Assembly (NCBI RefSeq): GCF_014529535.1
Contig: NW_023503423.1
Location: forward strand, 6,124,473-6,188,472
DNA: 64,000 nt
Origin: Bradysia coprophila
Lineage: Eukaryota > Arthropoda > Insecta > Diptera > Sciaridae
Direction: 5' to 3'
Shown piece by piece: positions 18,556-31,560 of this stretch (position 1 is the stretch's first letter; the number at the start of each line of letters is the position of its first letter). The translations under genes were made by a program, and so were the position numbers. The notes beneath the pieces are model-generated. The model was not told the DNA's origin and ran no database searches. It worked only from the letters and a program-made list of their open reading frames with translations.

Positions 18556-19629
18556 ATGTCCAGCGATGAAGAACCATTTGTATTGGTAACGTCGAAACGT
18601 CAAAAATCCAAAAACAACAAACCAATTCTTAGCAGACAGTCGCATAAACAACACGATAGTGGGAAACTTATTCAACTTTTCGCTGAAGACAACGGCAAAA
18701 CATTCGATAAATCAGCTGAGCTGAGGTAAGTTATTGATATTTGTGTCGGGTATGTACGTTTGTTTCGGGATATCAAACGTAAGATGGTCTGAATCCATCA
18801 AATTTTCGACTCTCCGTGCTTACATAACATTCCGCTGAGATGATTCGTTTGATTGCGACTTTTGCAGCTCTAACGTTTACCATCAACGAAAGCACTGTTT
18901 ATTTTTCGATCGGGACGTGATGTCCAGCTCATAACCTCTATTTGGTTAAATTTCAGAAAAATTGCCGACTTCACCCAGAAAATCGAAAATTCCGATTACT
19001 TTCGTCAGTCAGTCGACCTAGTGTCCAATCAATCAACAGAACCACCAATAACCAAGATCGTTTGCTTTGGCATCGGTCACATAAGACATTGTAACACATC
19101 CCGCTATCAACTCGCCTACATATTGGCATTGAGACGACACTTGCAAGTCGAATCAATTCAATTTCACGAGCCACTTCTCACCGGACACGACGAAGATCTA
19201 CTGAATGCACTGCATTGTGAATTGGTTTCGATAAACATCGAAGGAAAACTCGAAATCAATCCGTCAGAAACGACCTTGGTGTTCTTGCCGCATTGCCCGA
19301 AGCAGCTAATCAACAATTTACTGTGGAAGAATTGGTCGGCAAACGCTCTGCGACGAATTGTTCTGATCAGCAACAGTTTTCAGGCTATCGTTCAGCAAAC
19401 ACCGACCAGTTGTTTAGGTCAAGACGCCGGTTATATCAGTCGAATCGAACGCCACACGACCGAATTTTCGTTGAGAAATTCATTCGAACACAGGAACGTG
19501 TTCAACGACATTGCGATTCATTTCTTCAACGCCGACCATTACGAGGATAACTTTTTCGATCATCAACTGGAACCGTCCTACGATACCAGCGAACTGATTG
19601 AAACGATAGATCGTCTAACCATCCGGTAA
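18556..19629 (+). CDS. SRRD: SRR1-like protein (2 exons, 280 aa)
   Basis: The SRR1 domain family is named after an Arabidopsis phytochrome B/circadian factor; the animal member (SRRD) has been linked to heme and clock regulation, and its biochemical activity is unsettled. Exons are 18556-18725 and 18957-19629 with a GTAAGT donor and matching phase 2. A charged N-terminus of about 70 residues precedes the SRR1 domain. Its signatures are IVCFGIGHIRHCNTSRYQLA near residue 90 and LPHCPKQLINNLLWKNW near 170. The acidic tail ends at 19629. The stop codon TAA is one base from the next ATG (FMC1-like), so both probably share one mRNA. The ATG at 18556 is the first in frame; no upstream in-frame alternative is convincing. 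Confidence 0.88.
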
Positions 19630-19630
19630 A

Positions 19631-19936
19631 ATGACTTCGAACATTTATCGGTCGCTAATATCGGAACTACGACTGGCCAGTCCAAATGGTGTTATGAACA
19701 AGGACTCTTTGGTGTTCAAGTACATTGCGTCGCAGTTTCGTAAATACAAGACGACCGATCAGCAGCTGTGCAAAGCAAGAGAAGAAATGCAGTTCTTGGG
19801 CATCACTTACCGTTGCTACTTGAAAAGTTTGAGAAAGCAGGAAGAAATTCAGAAGCATTTCAAAGGAAGCGGCGAAAGAACAGTCAAAGCTACCGCCGAC
19901 ATGGTCGGATTCAAATTACCGCATGATCCAAAGTAA
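19631..19936 (+). CDS. FMC1: FMC1-like mitochondrial ATP synthase assembly factor (101 aa)
   Basis: FMC1 proteins help assemble the F1 sector of mitochondrial ATP synthase (complex V), acting with the Atp12 chaperone in yeast. The single exon encodes 101 residues, close to the family size. Diagnostic features are the N-terminal SLISELRL, a central SQFRKYKTTDQQLCKAREEM helix, and the C-terminal GERTVKATADMVGFKLPH. There is no intron. Its ATG at 19631 follows the upstream TAA after a single A (TAA A ATG), so the stop codon itself supplies an A-rich initiation context. No promoter can fit between the two reading frames. Translation therefore needs reinitiation or leaky scanning on a dicistronic mRNA, or a promoter inside the SRR1-like exon 2. 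Confidence 0.88.
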   Translation: MTSNIYRSLISELRLASPNGVMNKDSLVFKYIASQFRKYKTTDQQLCKAREEMQFLGITYRCYLKSLRKQEEIQKHFKGSGERTVKATADMVGFKLPHDPK

Positions 19937-19943
19937 ACGAGCG

Positions 19944-19949
19944 AATAAA
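19944..19949 (+). terminator. Polyadenylation signal for the SRR1-FMC1 transcript
   Basis: AATAAA begins 8 nt after the FMC1 stop. It is the only signal near the end of either frame, which supports one shared 3' end. Confidence 0.65.
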
Positions 19950-19991
19950 TACGCGTTGACTGAATGAAAATTTGTCGTTTTTTCATTGTTT

Positions 19992-19997
19992 TTTATT
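19992..19997 (-). terminator. Polyadenylation signal of NDUFS8
   Basis: AATAAA on the minus strand (TTTATT on plus), 75 nt beyond the NDUFS8 stop. It faces the FMC1 signal 42 nt away, so the convergent transcripts end almost on top of each other. Confidence 0.6.
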
Positions 19998-20071
19998 CGC
20001 GGCTGTCTTGTTCTATTTACAATTTGCCGCTTCTACCAGGCATTCAATGCATTCCACCTAACCAGGTAGTT

Positions 20072-20760
<689 letters not shown>

Positions 20761-21334
20761 TATGCTTGACACGACATGTTTCCGATTAGAAATTGAATTG
20801 CGGCTTCGATGTTACAAATATCTACGTCGCAAAATTACAAGACAATCGCTGCGCGCAATTTTTTTTAGTAGAAATTGGCACTGAAAGTTAGCTTCATCAA
20901 GCTAGGAAGTTATTTTTACTTTTCCACCAGTACAAAATTTGTTGATGACATAAGAGTCAGGACCGAATAACCTATGAAGTTTTGTATTTGTTTTTAAACC
21001 AACATAACAATAGTTACCGTTGCGTGCAACTTGAAACAATTTTACTGTAGCCATTGCTTAGCTATGAACAATCAAATTGAATCTTCTAGATTCGAATTTA
21101 ATTAGAATGACCAGAATATTTTGCGTATTTTCGTTCTTAACACAAAATTTTTTTATATGACAGATATTCCGTATGAGATGACAGTCGTGTCAAAGAAAAT
21201 GATAGTGACCAAAGTGACTGAAGCGACCGCACAGCGAGGGGCCGCAATAACATTTGTCTGCCACTGTGAACAGTGTTCACATTGTTTTTCATGAAAAATA
21301 CAGAGTGTCCTCTCGCTCCTCAAGTACATACCTC

Positions 21335-21452
21335 AAGGCAAGTTATAATTAACTGGTATTCGGTCATCTCGCCCCGAACATAACACTCTAAATAGAGTGT
21401 CATAATGAGAGAGAAGGTAATAAATTTCAGACCAGTTATTTTGACTTGCCTT
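21335..21452. repeat. Inverted repeat element (AAGGCAAGT ends)
   Basis: Ends AAGGCAAGTTATAATTAACT and the inverted ACCAGTTATTTTGACTTGCCTT enclose the inner palindrome AACACTCTAAATAGAGTGT. It is related to 7750-7862. Confidence 0.6.
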
Positions 21453-22617
21453 GGGGATCTGTCAAAATATATATGTAAAAATATAATGACAATGACCCAG
21501 AGGAAAGTTATAATTAAAACTGGTCTTCGGTTTTCTCGCTCTCGATCTAACTCGATCATAAGAGTAGGATGAAATGTTCAGGTAGGATAATTATAATTAA
21601 CTGGTCTTTGTGATTCTCGTTCTGATTTCAACAGTTTATAGAGAGAGTTATTTTTGTACAGGTGGTCTCAGGGTTACACGTCAAAATGTGAGAAATCGGA
21701 AACAAATTTATTTTAGTCTTTATTTAAGAATTTTTGACAGCTGACCCCGAGACCAGTTAAGTTCAGCATATCAGTTTTTATCTGCCTAGACCGATAACCT
21801 CGCATTTATCTCTCTAGAGCAATTTTATTTATCTGTTCTCGGCAGATAAAATAGCGTATGCACCTCTGCCCAAGAAAAATCTCAATTTTAGGCATGTAAA
21901 AAAGCAGTATCAAAAAGTGTGTACCTATACTAGATTCACCACAAGATTCAGGCATACCTCACACGATACACTTAAAAGCTATACCCTTCAGCTATTAACT
22001 ATAGCTAATAACAATGTTTTAACATCGTTCATACCAGAGAAACCTACGTGATTATTCGACGACGTAAGTATCGGCGACTTTCTAAAAAAAAATTGCGAGT
22101 TATTTAGCAAACTAACAGCTTCTTCAGAAAGTCGTCGTTTCCGAACATTTTGTAAAAGGAATATTCCTTTTACGAAATGTTAAAAAAGTAAAGGAAACGA
22201 CGAGAAGAAATGACTACTTTATGAAGAGGCGGAGAGTTACTAACGAAACCCATCGTTTCTTCGTTAACTCGCTGTTTCTTCGGTAAATCGTCGATTCTCA
22301 TGCCATCGAATAACCAGAACAATGAGGAAGAATTAAAGTTAACATGTTTCGTTTGAAAGTAGTTTGTAGTTAGTAGTTTGAAAACGGTCCCACATAAATT
22401 TCGTCTAACAAATAAAAATTTAGATTTTGTAATTTCTACCTTTTGCGCACGCGCACGAACAACTAAACAAAATCTAGATTTTAATTTGTTAAATGAAATT
22501 TATGCGTGAACAATTCCGAACCATAGAGGAAGACTAGGTAGAAAGGGACATTAGGATTTTCAATTATTTGTATGGTGTTATTCCGCGCGCTTTTTTAGAA
22601 CGTAGGTTACGTTATAC

Positions 22618-22738
22618 CAAGGCTGTATACTTTGTTGAGGTCACGCAGATGCAGATACGCGGGTTACACACCACGTTTCATACACAAAATTCACCACGCC
22701 ATACAAATTCAATTTTGGTGAATTTTTATACAGCCTTG
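22618..22738. mobile_element. 121-bp hAT-type MITE with 8-bp duplication
   Basis: Termini CAAGGCTGTATA / TATACAGCCTTG. CGTTATAC is duplicated exactly at 22610-22617 and 22739-22746. Confidence 0.85.
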
Positions 22739-23664
22739 CGTTATACATACATTCTTACATTCTTTCCGCACAAACGTCCTCTGCGTTTGCTTATCTACCC
22801 TATATTATATCGATGCTTCACACCAGACGACCAATATTGCTAGTTTTTCAATCACAAAATAATTTAAATAATAATGGCAACTGGGCACTTAAAGGAGCAG
22901 CAAAAGTGATCATAGTCGACAGCTGTCAAAAGTACTATTTTGTATGAAATTGTTTTTTACAGTGTTTTACGGTATACTATTTAGAGTACCACTCATGCTT
23001 GAAGTGCGTTGGTGCAGCAGATATTTAGGGTGAGTTGGGATAACGCCGAAAAAGGTCTTCACTATGTAGTGGTTCCTGTGACCTCACAACACCCTTATAC
23101 CATGCTGACCAGTAACTGTCCCGTTCCGTTCCAATTATATTAAAAATTCTTTTGTGAAGTGGATTCAATGACGCCATGGGGAACATTTGTGCACATTACA
23201 AAAGTGTCAAATTATAGATTGCGGATTTGAGCACTATTTCACAGGACTCTCAATGATTGATGCTGTCGGCAAGTCGGTCACTCCTGTCACTCCACCGAAC
23301 AATATTTTCATGGACAATGTGATCGAAAATTTAATTTAATTTAAAGATCATTTTTCATATAAATATTGGATGAAATTTGACAATTTGTATGGCCTTGTAA
23401 CAAACCTATTGGTATATTTTTCGTCTATGCTTGAGAAAATGAACATGGTAGCCCTACACGACCGAAGCAACTTTTTCATTCTGCGTCGATGTTACCACTG
23501 TAATTTGTAACGATGTCATCGCTGCTACCCATGACATTTCTCGCGCCATATTGATTGTGTTTTGATTAAAAAGTTTTCGTTTCCACCGCTTTTCGATAAA
23601 CACAAAATTAAATTTTGGACTTTTATGCGAATTGATGATCCGATAACTCCATAACGATAGTAAC

Positions 23665-26600
23665 ATGGGTGTTCCGAAATTTTTCCGTTACATCAGCGAA
23701 AGGTATCCATGTTTGAGTGAACTGATACGAGAAAGTCAGGTAAGCATCGATCCGAGATACAACATTGATCAAATGCAATGCCAAAAAATGCAATCATCAC
23801 CTTGTCAAAAAAAAATCGATTTACAGATTCCTGACTTCGATAACCTCTATCTCGATATGAATGGCATCATTCATAATTGCTCACATCCGGATGATGGTAA
23901 CGTCCATTTCCGAATGACCGAAGAGCAAATGTTCCTGGACATATTCCATTACATCGAAACGCTCTTTCGCTTGATTCGGCCGCAAAAACTTTTTTTCATG
24001 GCTGTAGATGGTGTCGCTCCACGTGCAAAGATGAATCAGCAGCGCGGTAGACGATTTCGATCAGCGAAAGAGGCTGAAAAAATGGAAGAGGATGCGAAGA
24101 AAAAAGGTGAAACATTGCCGGACACTGAACGGTTTGACAGCAATTGCATCACACCCGGAACGGCATTCATGGTTCGTCTGCAGGACGCACTGAGACATTT
24201 TGTCAAGGTGAAAATCACAACGAATCCGTTGTGGCAAAAGTGTAAAGTTATACTCAGTGGCCATGAAACACCCGGCGAAGGTGAACACAAGATAATGGAG
24301 TACATCAGGTTCATCAAATCGAAACCTGGATTCGATCCGAACACTCGGCACTGTTTGTATGGTTTGGACGCAGATTTGGTGATGTTAGGCTTATGTTCAC
24401 ATGAGTTGCATTTCTCTTTGCTGCGCGAAGAGGTGAAATTCGGCAGTAAGGCGAAAAAGCCGACTGGCGTTGATCAGACCAGATTCTATCTGCTGCATCT
24501 GGGCTTGTTACGTGAATATCTGGAATTGGAATTCGCAAGAATCAAGGACAGTGTCCCGTTCGGGTTTGATATCGAGAAAATTGTCGATGACTGGATTCTG
24601 ATGGGATTCTTCGTTGGCAACGATTTCATTCCGCATCTTCCCAACTTACACATTAACGAGAATGCGCTTCCGATCTTGTACGAAACATATATGGATGTGC
24701 TTCCGACGTTGGACGGCTATATAAACGAAGGCGGGAAGCTGAATTTGCAGCGATTGAATGTTTTCATGAAAGCGTTGGCCGTCAAGGATAAGGAATTGTT
24801 TTCCAATCAACGGAGCAATTTCAAAGGACTCAAAGCGAATGAGGTAAATTTTTCAGGTCTTTTCACGTTTGTCATTTTTCTGATATCCATCACATTGAGA
24901 ACAAATTTACAACTGCAAGAGGTCATTACATTCATTGTAGTATTTGTAACGAAAAATGCTAGACAACTACGGATATCACTTGTTGTCCATTAATTTTTCC
25001 GATTTTATATCTCCCTGATTTTACTGATTGAACAACAACGGCTGTAGAAAAAATCGTTTTGACTGTGCCCTAGTCGTTCTATCAGTATCCATAAAAAATG
25101 GCCGGCGAGTAAACTTTCTCGCATGAAACCAGAGTATTTTTTCCTTCTTTTTTGAATATAAACTATCGGACCTAACAAAACCCACTAAAGGTTTTGGACT
25201 AGATCATTACTACTGCTTCCGGTGCTTAACCTGTTGACACCCCTTCATTACCGAAATTTTTTACTGTGCAAGTGGTAAGCTGAGCGACAAACTTAGCGCC
25301 ATCCATGATGTGCTAGAAACGAAAATAGTAAGAGCTGAATACGGACCTCCCGTGCGAAAGCTCTACACTCAATTTTAACTTGACTTGAACTGTTTCAATT
25401 TTGTTTTGTTCACAAATCTGATAATCGGTTCAAACCTGTCTGCGGTTGAGGTCTGAACTCTCACATTGGCAACTCAGTCGTAGTGTGTACAAAGCAGACG
25501 TCTTGACTGCTATTCAATTGAGTTGTTCATTCTTAAATAAAATCTTAGTAAACAAGGCGTGAATTCGACGAGAAATCCTTAGCACAAAGAGAAATACTCT
25601 ACGATGACGTGGATTATTTTAATCGAGCTGCCCTGCTAAAACAACCATTACCGCAGTAGTCAACAGGTCATGAATCATTTCCATGAAGTGCTGCGAGTAA
25701 AAGATATTACTGCAGAGGTGGATAGATGTCGCTATTGCATAAAAATGGTTTCGGTAACGTCCCCTCGTTTTTCTACATATTTTGATCGGTTGGTGCAAAT
25801 CATTCGAGATCAAGGCTTTGTTTGTATACGGAATTTACTGGGTCATTACAACCGTCTTGCACGATAAATCTTAGAAATTTCCTTGAGCCTTGAGCGGAGC
25901 GAGTGCACAAAAAACAACCATCCAAGACTGATACGCTGAATAAAATACCTGAGATGGAACGAAATTTCAGTAAATTGTGCTGCATTTTCGTACATAAATT
26001 CAACATAATTCAGTTGAGCATTTGAAATTGAATGATGTATCAAAGCGCAGGACAATTGGGGACATTTTTTGCACGGTTCTAGTACCTTGGGTTATTTGGG
26101 AGAACCGGAAGTCAGATTTTATCAATTTTCATCATTTTTATCAACTCGGGAGAAGTTTTACATTCCTGTGACTCCCACTAACGCTTGCCTTTTCCTACCT
26201 GTTAGCTTTTTCCTAAAAGACTAATAAGCGTGCTGCAATTTTTTTAGGCAAACGACGAAACATTTGGCGTGAATTTCGATTCAATGAGTCTAGATATGGA
26301 CGCTGATCTAATGGAGCTCGTTAAAAACTCCAATGAAATGGTAAGCCAATGAGACCATATTCTCAATCAAAAGCCATATTCTCAATCGAATCGGTCATGT
26401 GTTTTTCAGTTCGATGACGACGACGACACCGATGAGAATGACGATGAGATGTTCGACAAGGAATTTGAAATGCATAAACGGGATTACTACATAAAGAAAT
26501 TGAAGTATCCGGAAATGACACCGTACGGTCCACTCAATGCGTTTACAGCTTTCGATCCACCAAACTAATTGCCAATTATTTTTGTTTCCCATTTATTTAG

Positions 26601-29600
26601 GGAGGTCTTAGCCGAACAGACCGAATGCTATATCAGAGCATTGCAGTGGACACTATTCTACTACTATCGGGGAGTGAAGTCATGGGGATGGTACTATCCA
26701 CACCACTATTCGCCATATATCAGCGATATACAAAATTTTAGCGATTTAAAATTGGACTTTGAAATGGGCAAACCGTTTTTGCCATTCGAGCAATTGTTAG
26801 CTGTTCTGCCAGCGGCGAGCCGAAGCCACTTGCCCAGTGCTTATCACAATCTGATGATGGAGGAGAACAGTTCGGTGATTGATTTTTATCCGAAAGATTT
26901 CGATACCGATATGAACGGCAAGAAACAGGAGTGGGAAGCCGTTGTGCTGATACCATTCATCGACGAGGTAAGGTTCTTGCCTAAACGTTCTTTACACGAC
27001 CAAAGATTCGGTAACTGACGGTGTGCTTTGCTTCTTCAGAAACGTCTCCTATCCGCAATGGCTGAGTGTCACAGCAGTCTGACCGATGCGGAAGTTAAAC
27101 GTAACGTTCATGGACCTATGCTTTGCTACGAATTTTCTACCAAAGATTCTGGTATGTTGGACTCTAAATTCGGACTGTCAGCTGTAAGAACACTGCAGTG
27201 CATCGAAACACCAATCTATAGGGATGAAGTAAGCGAACGTGTTGACGCATCAACACGGATAAACGATAAAAATCTTTTCTTTCCCTCTGCAGCTGAACGT
27301 TGCAGAAGCGAACTTAGTTTTGGGTCCATCGGCAGGGTCATTGCGAGATGTTTATTTTCCCGGATTTCCTACCATGAAGCACCTGAAATACACGGTATGC
27401 ACAATCAGTCGTTGCTACTGAAATGATTTCTCGAACATTGCCATTTTGCAGGGTTCACGGAAATTCGCACGCACGCGAGTGTTCGATCAACCGAGTCGAA
27501 ACGAGAGTATGATCGTTCAATTGGAGCCACATCCGCCAATTACCATTCAGGATGCAGCGGCTATGCTATTGGGAAAAGAGATATTTGTTGGTTGGCCGCA
27601 TTTAAGCGAGGGCAAAGTGATAAGCGTGATGGATGAGTCAACCACGATTTCAACAAACGGATGTCAAAGCGACAAAAAGGTTTTCAATTTTAAGTCGAAG
27701 ACCGTCATTGATCAGTGAGTTGCCATTGTCATTGCAAAGCGTAAGTCTGACTAAAGTCGCCGTTCAATTTTTCCAGCTACATGAACCGTATGGGCATAGA
27801 TCTTGGCGACGTAACGATTTTGGTGTGCGTTGCACCACTACGTAACCGCGAATATACTTACAGTCAACACGGGAAAATGGTTCTGAACAAAATGTGGGGA
27901 GAGCCACCCGTATTCTATCCGATACAGTCAATCGTTAAAGACATTGCCGTCCATGATCCTCACTATGTGCAGCACAAGAACGTTGTTGACATTTTCACCG
28001 TTGGATCGAAAGTATTCATGGCCGATACGATGTATGTGGGCAGTATGGGCATTGTAACCGATCCAACGCCAGTAAAAGACTGCGGTCGCATTAAATGTTT
28101 GTGTCAAACAGTTGAGCCACTGGTCGACAGCTTGTGATTAATGCTCGCTCTTCATTACAGTGACCATTGAATATTACACCGAGCCGGATCTAGAACCGGT
28201 GAAACGATTGCAAGAGGAAAACGCTACGAATTTCATCAACTCGTATAGTGCATCGTCGTCCATTGGTATGCATTCGAGTGTGTTTTCTCTGGTTACAGGC
28301 AGCCTCATTGTGGTGAGAGGCGAAAAACGGTTCCCATTGCCCGACAATACTCCGAAGGCGAACATTGGTCTTCAGTTGAAATTTCCGAAGAAGGTGAGTG
28401 GATCAGTCGATGGATAGGATATCCATTTGGGTTCGACGATATTTATCGAAAAACACTTTACAGAATGAAGAAGTGGTCGGATATACGAAGAAAGTGGGCA
28501 ATCAATTTATGTATTCGAAGCGGGCCATTGAATTGGTGGAACAGTACTGGCAACGATTTCCCGATATTTTCATGTATCTGGGCAACAATCCACTCAACGA
28601 CCAGTTGTTCGAATCGGTTCTGTTCCAGGGCAAGGTGAGATATTAGAGCCATCCCAATCTCATTGTCGAGCTGAAGAAATTTTTTGCTTTATTTGTCTAC
28701 AAATCAGACAGGAGTAATGGATGAAGTAGTGAAATGGATTAAGGAGCAGCCATACTTTAGCGCATCGACGAAACGGTCATGTGGTTCCAATGGTTTAGAT
28801 GAAATGGCTATGAAAATGGTCGTTCAGATGGTGAACGTGAATCAAGTAAGAATTTGTGTTCTGACATTTTTCACACTTTTCCAATACCAATAACTTGGCG
28901 AATACTTTGCCAAACCCCCTCTCGTGGGGTCGTCTTTTATGGATTTAAAATGTGAACTGCCCTGACGCTTGATTTATTAGATTGTCTCGGTCTGTCGAGG
29001 GCGGAAACGTTTCACACAAGAACTTGTTATCATGACTCACACTCTGGTGAAACTTTTCCGTAAAATCGAAAATCCAACTTTCGTAGGCACACCAACGACC
29101 TGACGCTAATTCCGTGAATTCAATTTCGAAAAATCTTTCCACAGAAATCAGAGTACAAAAACATAAAGCTTCAAGCCAAACCGCATTTGCTGTTGAAGCC
29201 AGGACTGAACACACCGAATCCCGAAGCCAATCATAATTTCAGAGTTCTCGATCGAGTGGTTGTGGTCAGCGAAACGTTTTCGGTAAGTCGAACGTACACG
29301 ATCGTCAATAAAATTGATCGATCTCAACGAATCGCTTGTTTGACAGGTGCCACTGGGATATAAAGGTACAATAACCGCCGTTCATACCATCACCGATCCG
29401 AATCCAGTTCGTTTGGAGAGCGTACGGAAAACTGACGTACTGTATGAAGTGTTATTCGACCGACCTTTTGACGAAGGAAATACGGTGGAAAATGTTGCCG
29501 AAAAGCGGTTTTTCAATGTTCCACCCATGCATTTGCTAAACATCACACATGGTCTGAAGGCGCACAATATCATAAAGAATGCAGAAAGTGTACAGCCGGC

Positions 29601-30556
29601 GATGGCTATGGACAAGAAAAACATTTGGGAGGAGCTGAAACGAAGCAACGAAAATAAGAAAAATAGTTCAAATGTCAATGCGGTAGCAGTGGTGGCTCCG
29701 CAGCTGAAAATCAACAACGTAAATCAGCAAGTGAATAGCAAAACAACCGTCAAACAACATGACGAATCGGACGTTTTGCGTAAATTGCTGAAAATTCAAC
29801 AAACCAATCAAACCGAACCGACTGTGATACCGACGACTGTTAATCACGAAAATTCGACGAAAATAAATGTCAGCGATTTATTCCGTGTCGATCCAGCCCA
29901 TCCGCCAAAACCGCCGCTCAATTGGCACAGCCAAAAATCGAATCGAAACAAAGTATTTCCGCAGGACGAAGTTAGTCAACCGAAAAGCAACAGCAATTTT
30001 TATCCGCCAACAACGACGAAACCCAATTACATCCATCATCCCAGACCGAATAGTGCCGCTCATCGGTCGCCCATTCATAACGACGTTAACTTTAGCTTAA
30101 GTAATCAGGTAAGTGCTGAGGGCGATGATTAAGTGGTTGATTTTCAAACTCAATTTTCTCCTATTTTCATTTTCGAAGATATTACCTCCGCAAGGTCCTC
30201 GTGGTCCACCGAATCTCGGCAAATATGTTCCCGGTCATCACGGCGCATTCATACCACTACAAGCGACTCGGAGTATTACCAAGTCCTCGAAGGAACCAGA
30301 TAATGTAACCGAATTGCGTCAATTAATCGGGCCTCGACCGACAATTTAATTTTTTTTTTGTTTTTTTTTTCATGTTCGAATTCAGAAGACATCCAAGCCT
30401 AAAGCAGAAAATAACAATTTGAACATATCGACCAATCAGCCATTGGTGACCGGACAAGTGGATAGTGGAGCGAATGCGACGAAAAAATCGCAAGCCCAGC
30501 AACGGCAATCGAAAATGCGAGTGGCTGCCAATTTCAACTTCCCATCAAAGGACTGA
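23665..30556 (+). CDS. XRN1: 5'-3' exoribonuclease XRN1 / pacman (16 exons, 1425 aa)
   Basis: Cytoplasmic processive 5'-3' RNase that degrades decapped mRNA. Exons: 23665-23739, 23827-24843, 26248-26340, 26410-26522, 26601-26967, 27040-27228, 27293-27394, 27452-27714, 27777-28096, 28161-28393, 28464-28634, 28708-28845, 29145-29282, 29347-30108, 30179-30304, 30386-30556; all junction phases agree. The N-terminus starts MGVPKFFRYISERYPCLSE. Catalytic-core motifs are intact: LYLDMNGIIHNCSH, FMAVDGVAPRAKMNQQRGRR, GHETPGEGEHKIMEYIR, LYGLDADLVMLGL and VGNDFIPHLP. The acidic linker of exon 4 (FDDDDDTDEND) precedes the D1-D4 and SH3-like domains. The tail is N- and P-rich and ends RVAANFNFPSKD. Donors after exons 4 and 9 (GTACGG, GTTTGT) are weak, but both are fixed by reading frame. 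Reading through exon 15 gives an alternative stop at 30347-30349. Intron 2 (1.4 kb) shows no clear element. Confidence 0.95.
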
Positions 30557-30702
30557 ATGTGCGGGTGGAAAGGTGGAAAGAAATTTCGTTCGGGTGTACT
30601 ACAATAGCATGAAAGTCTGACCGGTTTGGTGATTTTGACTTTTGGACAGTTTTTTGTTCTTCAAAATTTAACTTAAATTACAAAACAAACGCCGAAATTT
30701 CA

Positions 30703-30708
30703 AATAAA
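30703..30708 (+). terminator. Polyadenylation signal of XRN1
   Basis: AATAAA about 147 nt after the exon 16 stop (30554-30556). Confidence 0.6.
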
Positions 30709-31089
30709 ACGTTGCGTTTTCGTTTCACATTCTCCGACGGACAGCATGTCCACGAAATTTGAGCTACGCATCTACTGCCGCTCTTTCAGTATTCGTCTCG
30801 TTATTATTACATTATTAGAAAATCCATGAAATTTGACGTCTGGATAGCTTAATTGCAAGAAAAATTGAACAAAACCCCAAAACACACGCGCAGCGCACGC
30901 ATATAATGTGCAATTAGAATTGGTTATTAAGCACCACAGCAGAAATCTATGATACGGTAGATCCAAGTGAATATCGACAAACTCAAAGTCACAGAAAACA
31001 AAAATCATAAAATCCAAACTCGCCTTCGGCTCGAAATACAGCCTTCCCACACGTCTCAACAAAAAATGTGCTTTTGTCTTCCCTGGGGT

Positions 31090-31560
31090 TGAAAGAAGCT
31101 TATTGCAATAAGTTAGCATAAAGGTCATAGTTTACGAAAAATCTTAAGGTTGAACAAGGAAGTGATTTTATTGCCTGTCCAATGTGAAAGTTGACCATTA
31201 CACAGCAGTTTGCGGTGTGCGAAAATGATCCATTAATTGAAGAATATTTTCGCTTCAGACTTTCTTTTGCGTAATTCAACTGTCGCATGGGGAATGTTAT
31301 AAACCAGATCGAATTGGATGCTGGAAAAACTGTAAAACAATAAAACACAAGTTTGTATGACAGTCTCGGTAAACACGTGTCAAATAGCTCCGTAAGATAG
31401 ATGTCAGCTAATGTGGGATCCAGACTCAGGCCCATAGCTAATTCTTCTTTTTGTTTGTTAATACGGTGTCGTTGTATGTAAAGTAAGTGCTATCGTCAAT
31501 GCAATAATTTCTCATTTAACATAGACACTGCCGCGCTCTCCTTGAGTTGAAAGTAGAATT
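31090..31560 (-). pseudogene. Decayed Penelope-like reverse transcriptase fragment
   Basis: Read on the minus strand, one frame gives IDDSTYFTYNDTVLTNKK. After a single frameshift near 31440 it continues ELAMGLSLDPTLADIYLTEL. This is the RT motif around the conserved (A)MGxxLxPxLADI box that precedes the catalytic YVDD in Penelope-like elements. No intact YVDD box or GIY-YIG domain can be read downstream. The piece is short and shifted, so it is a relic. Other RT classes carry similar motifs, and the assignment is tentative. Confidence 0.5.

Larger units (their letters stand above)
20761..23664. other. Intergenic region with MITE pieces between NDUFS8 and XRN1
   Basis: No gene is recognised. 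It holds inverted repeats at 21335-21452 (AAGGCAAGT ends) with partial copies near 21490 and 21590, an inverted repeat at about 22385-22505, and a hAT MITE at 22618-22738. The last 200 bp before 23665 should contain the XRN1 5' UTR and promoter. Confidence 0.6.

Noticed and set aside
24036-24538. Minus-strand frames inside XRN1 exon 2
   Set aside because: Shadows of a highly conserved coding exon.
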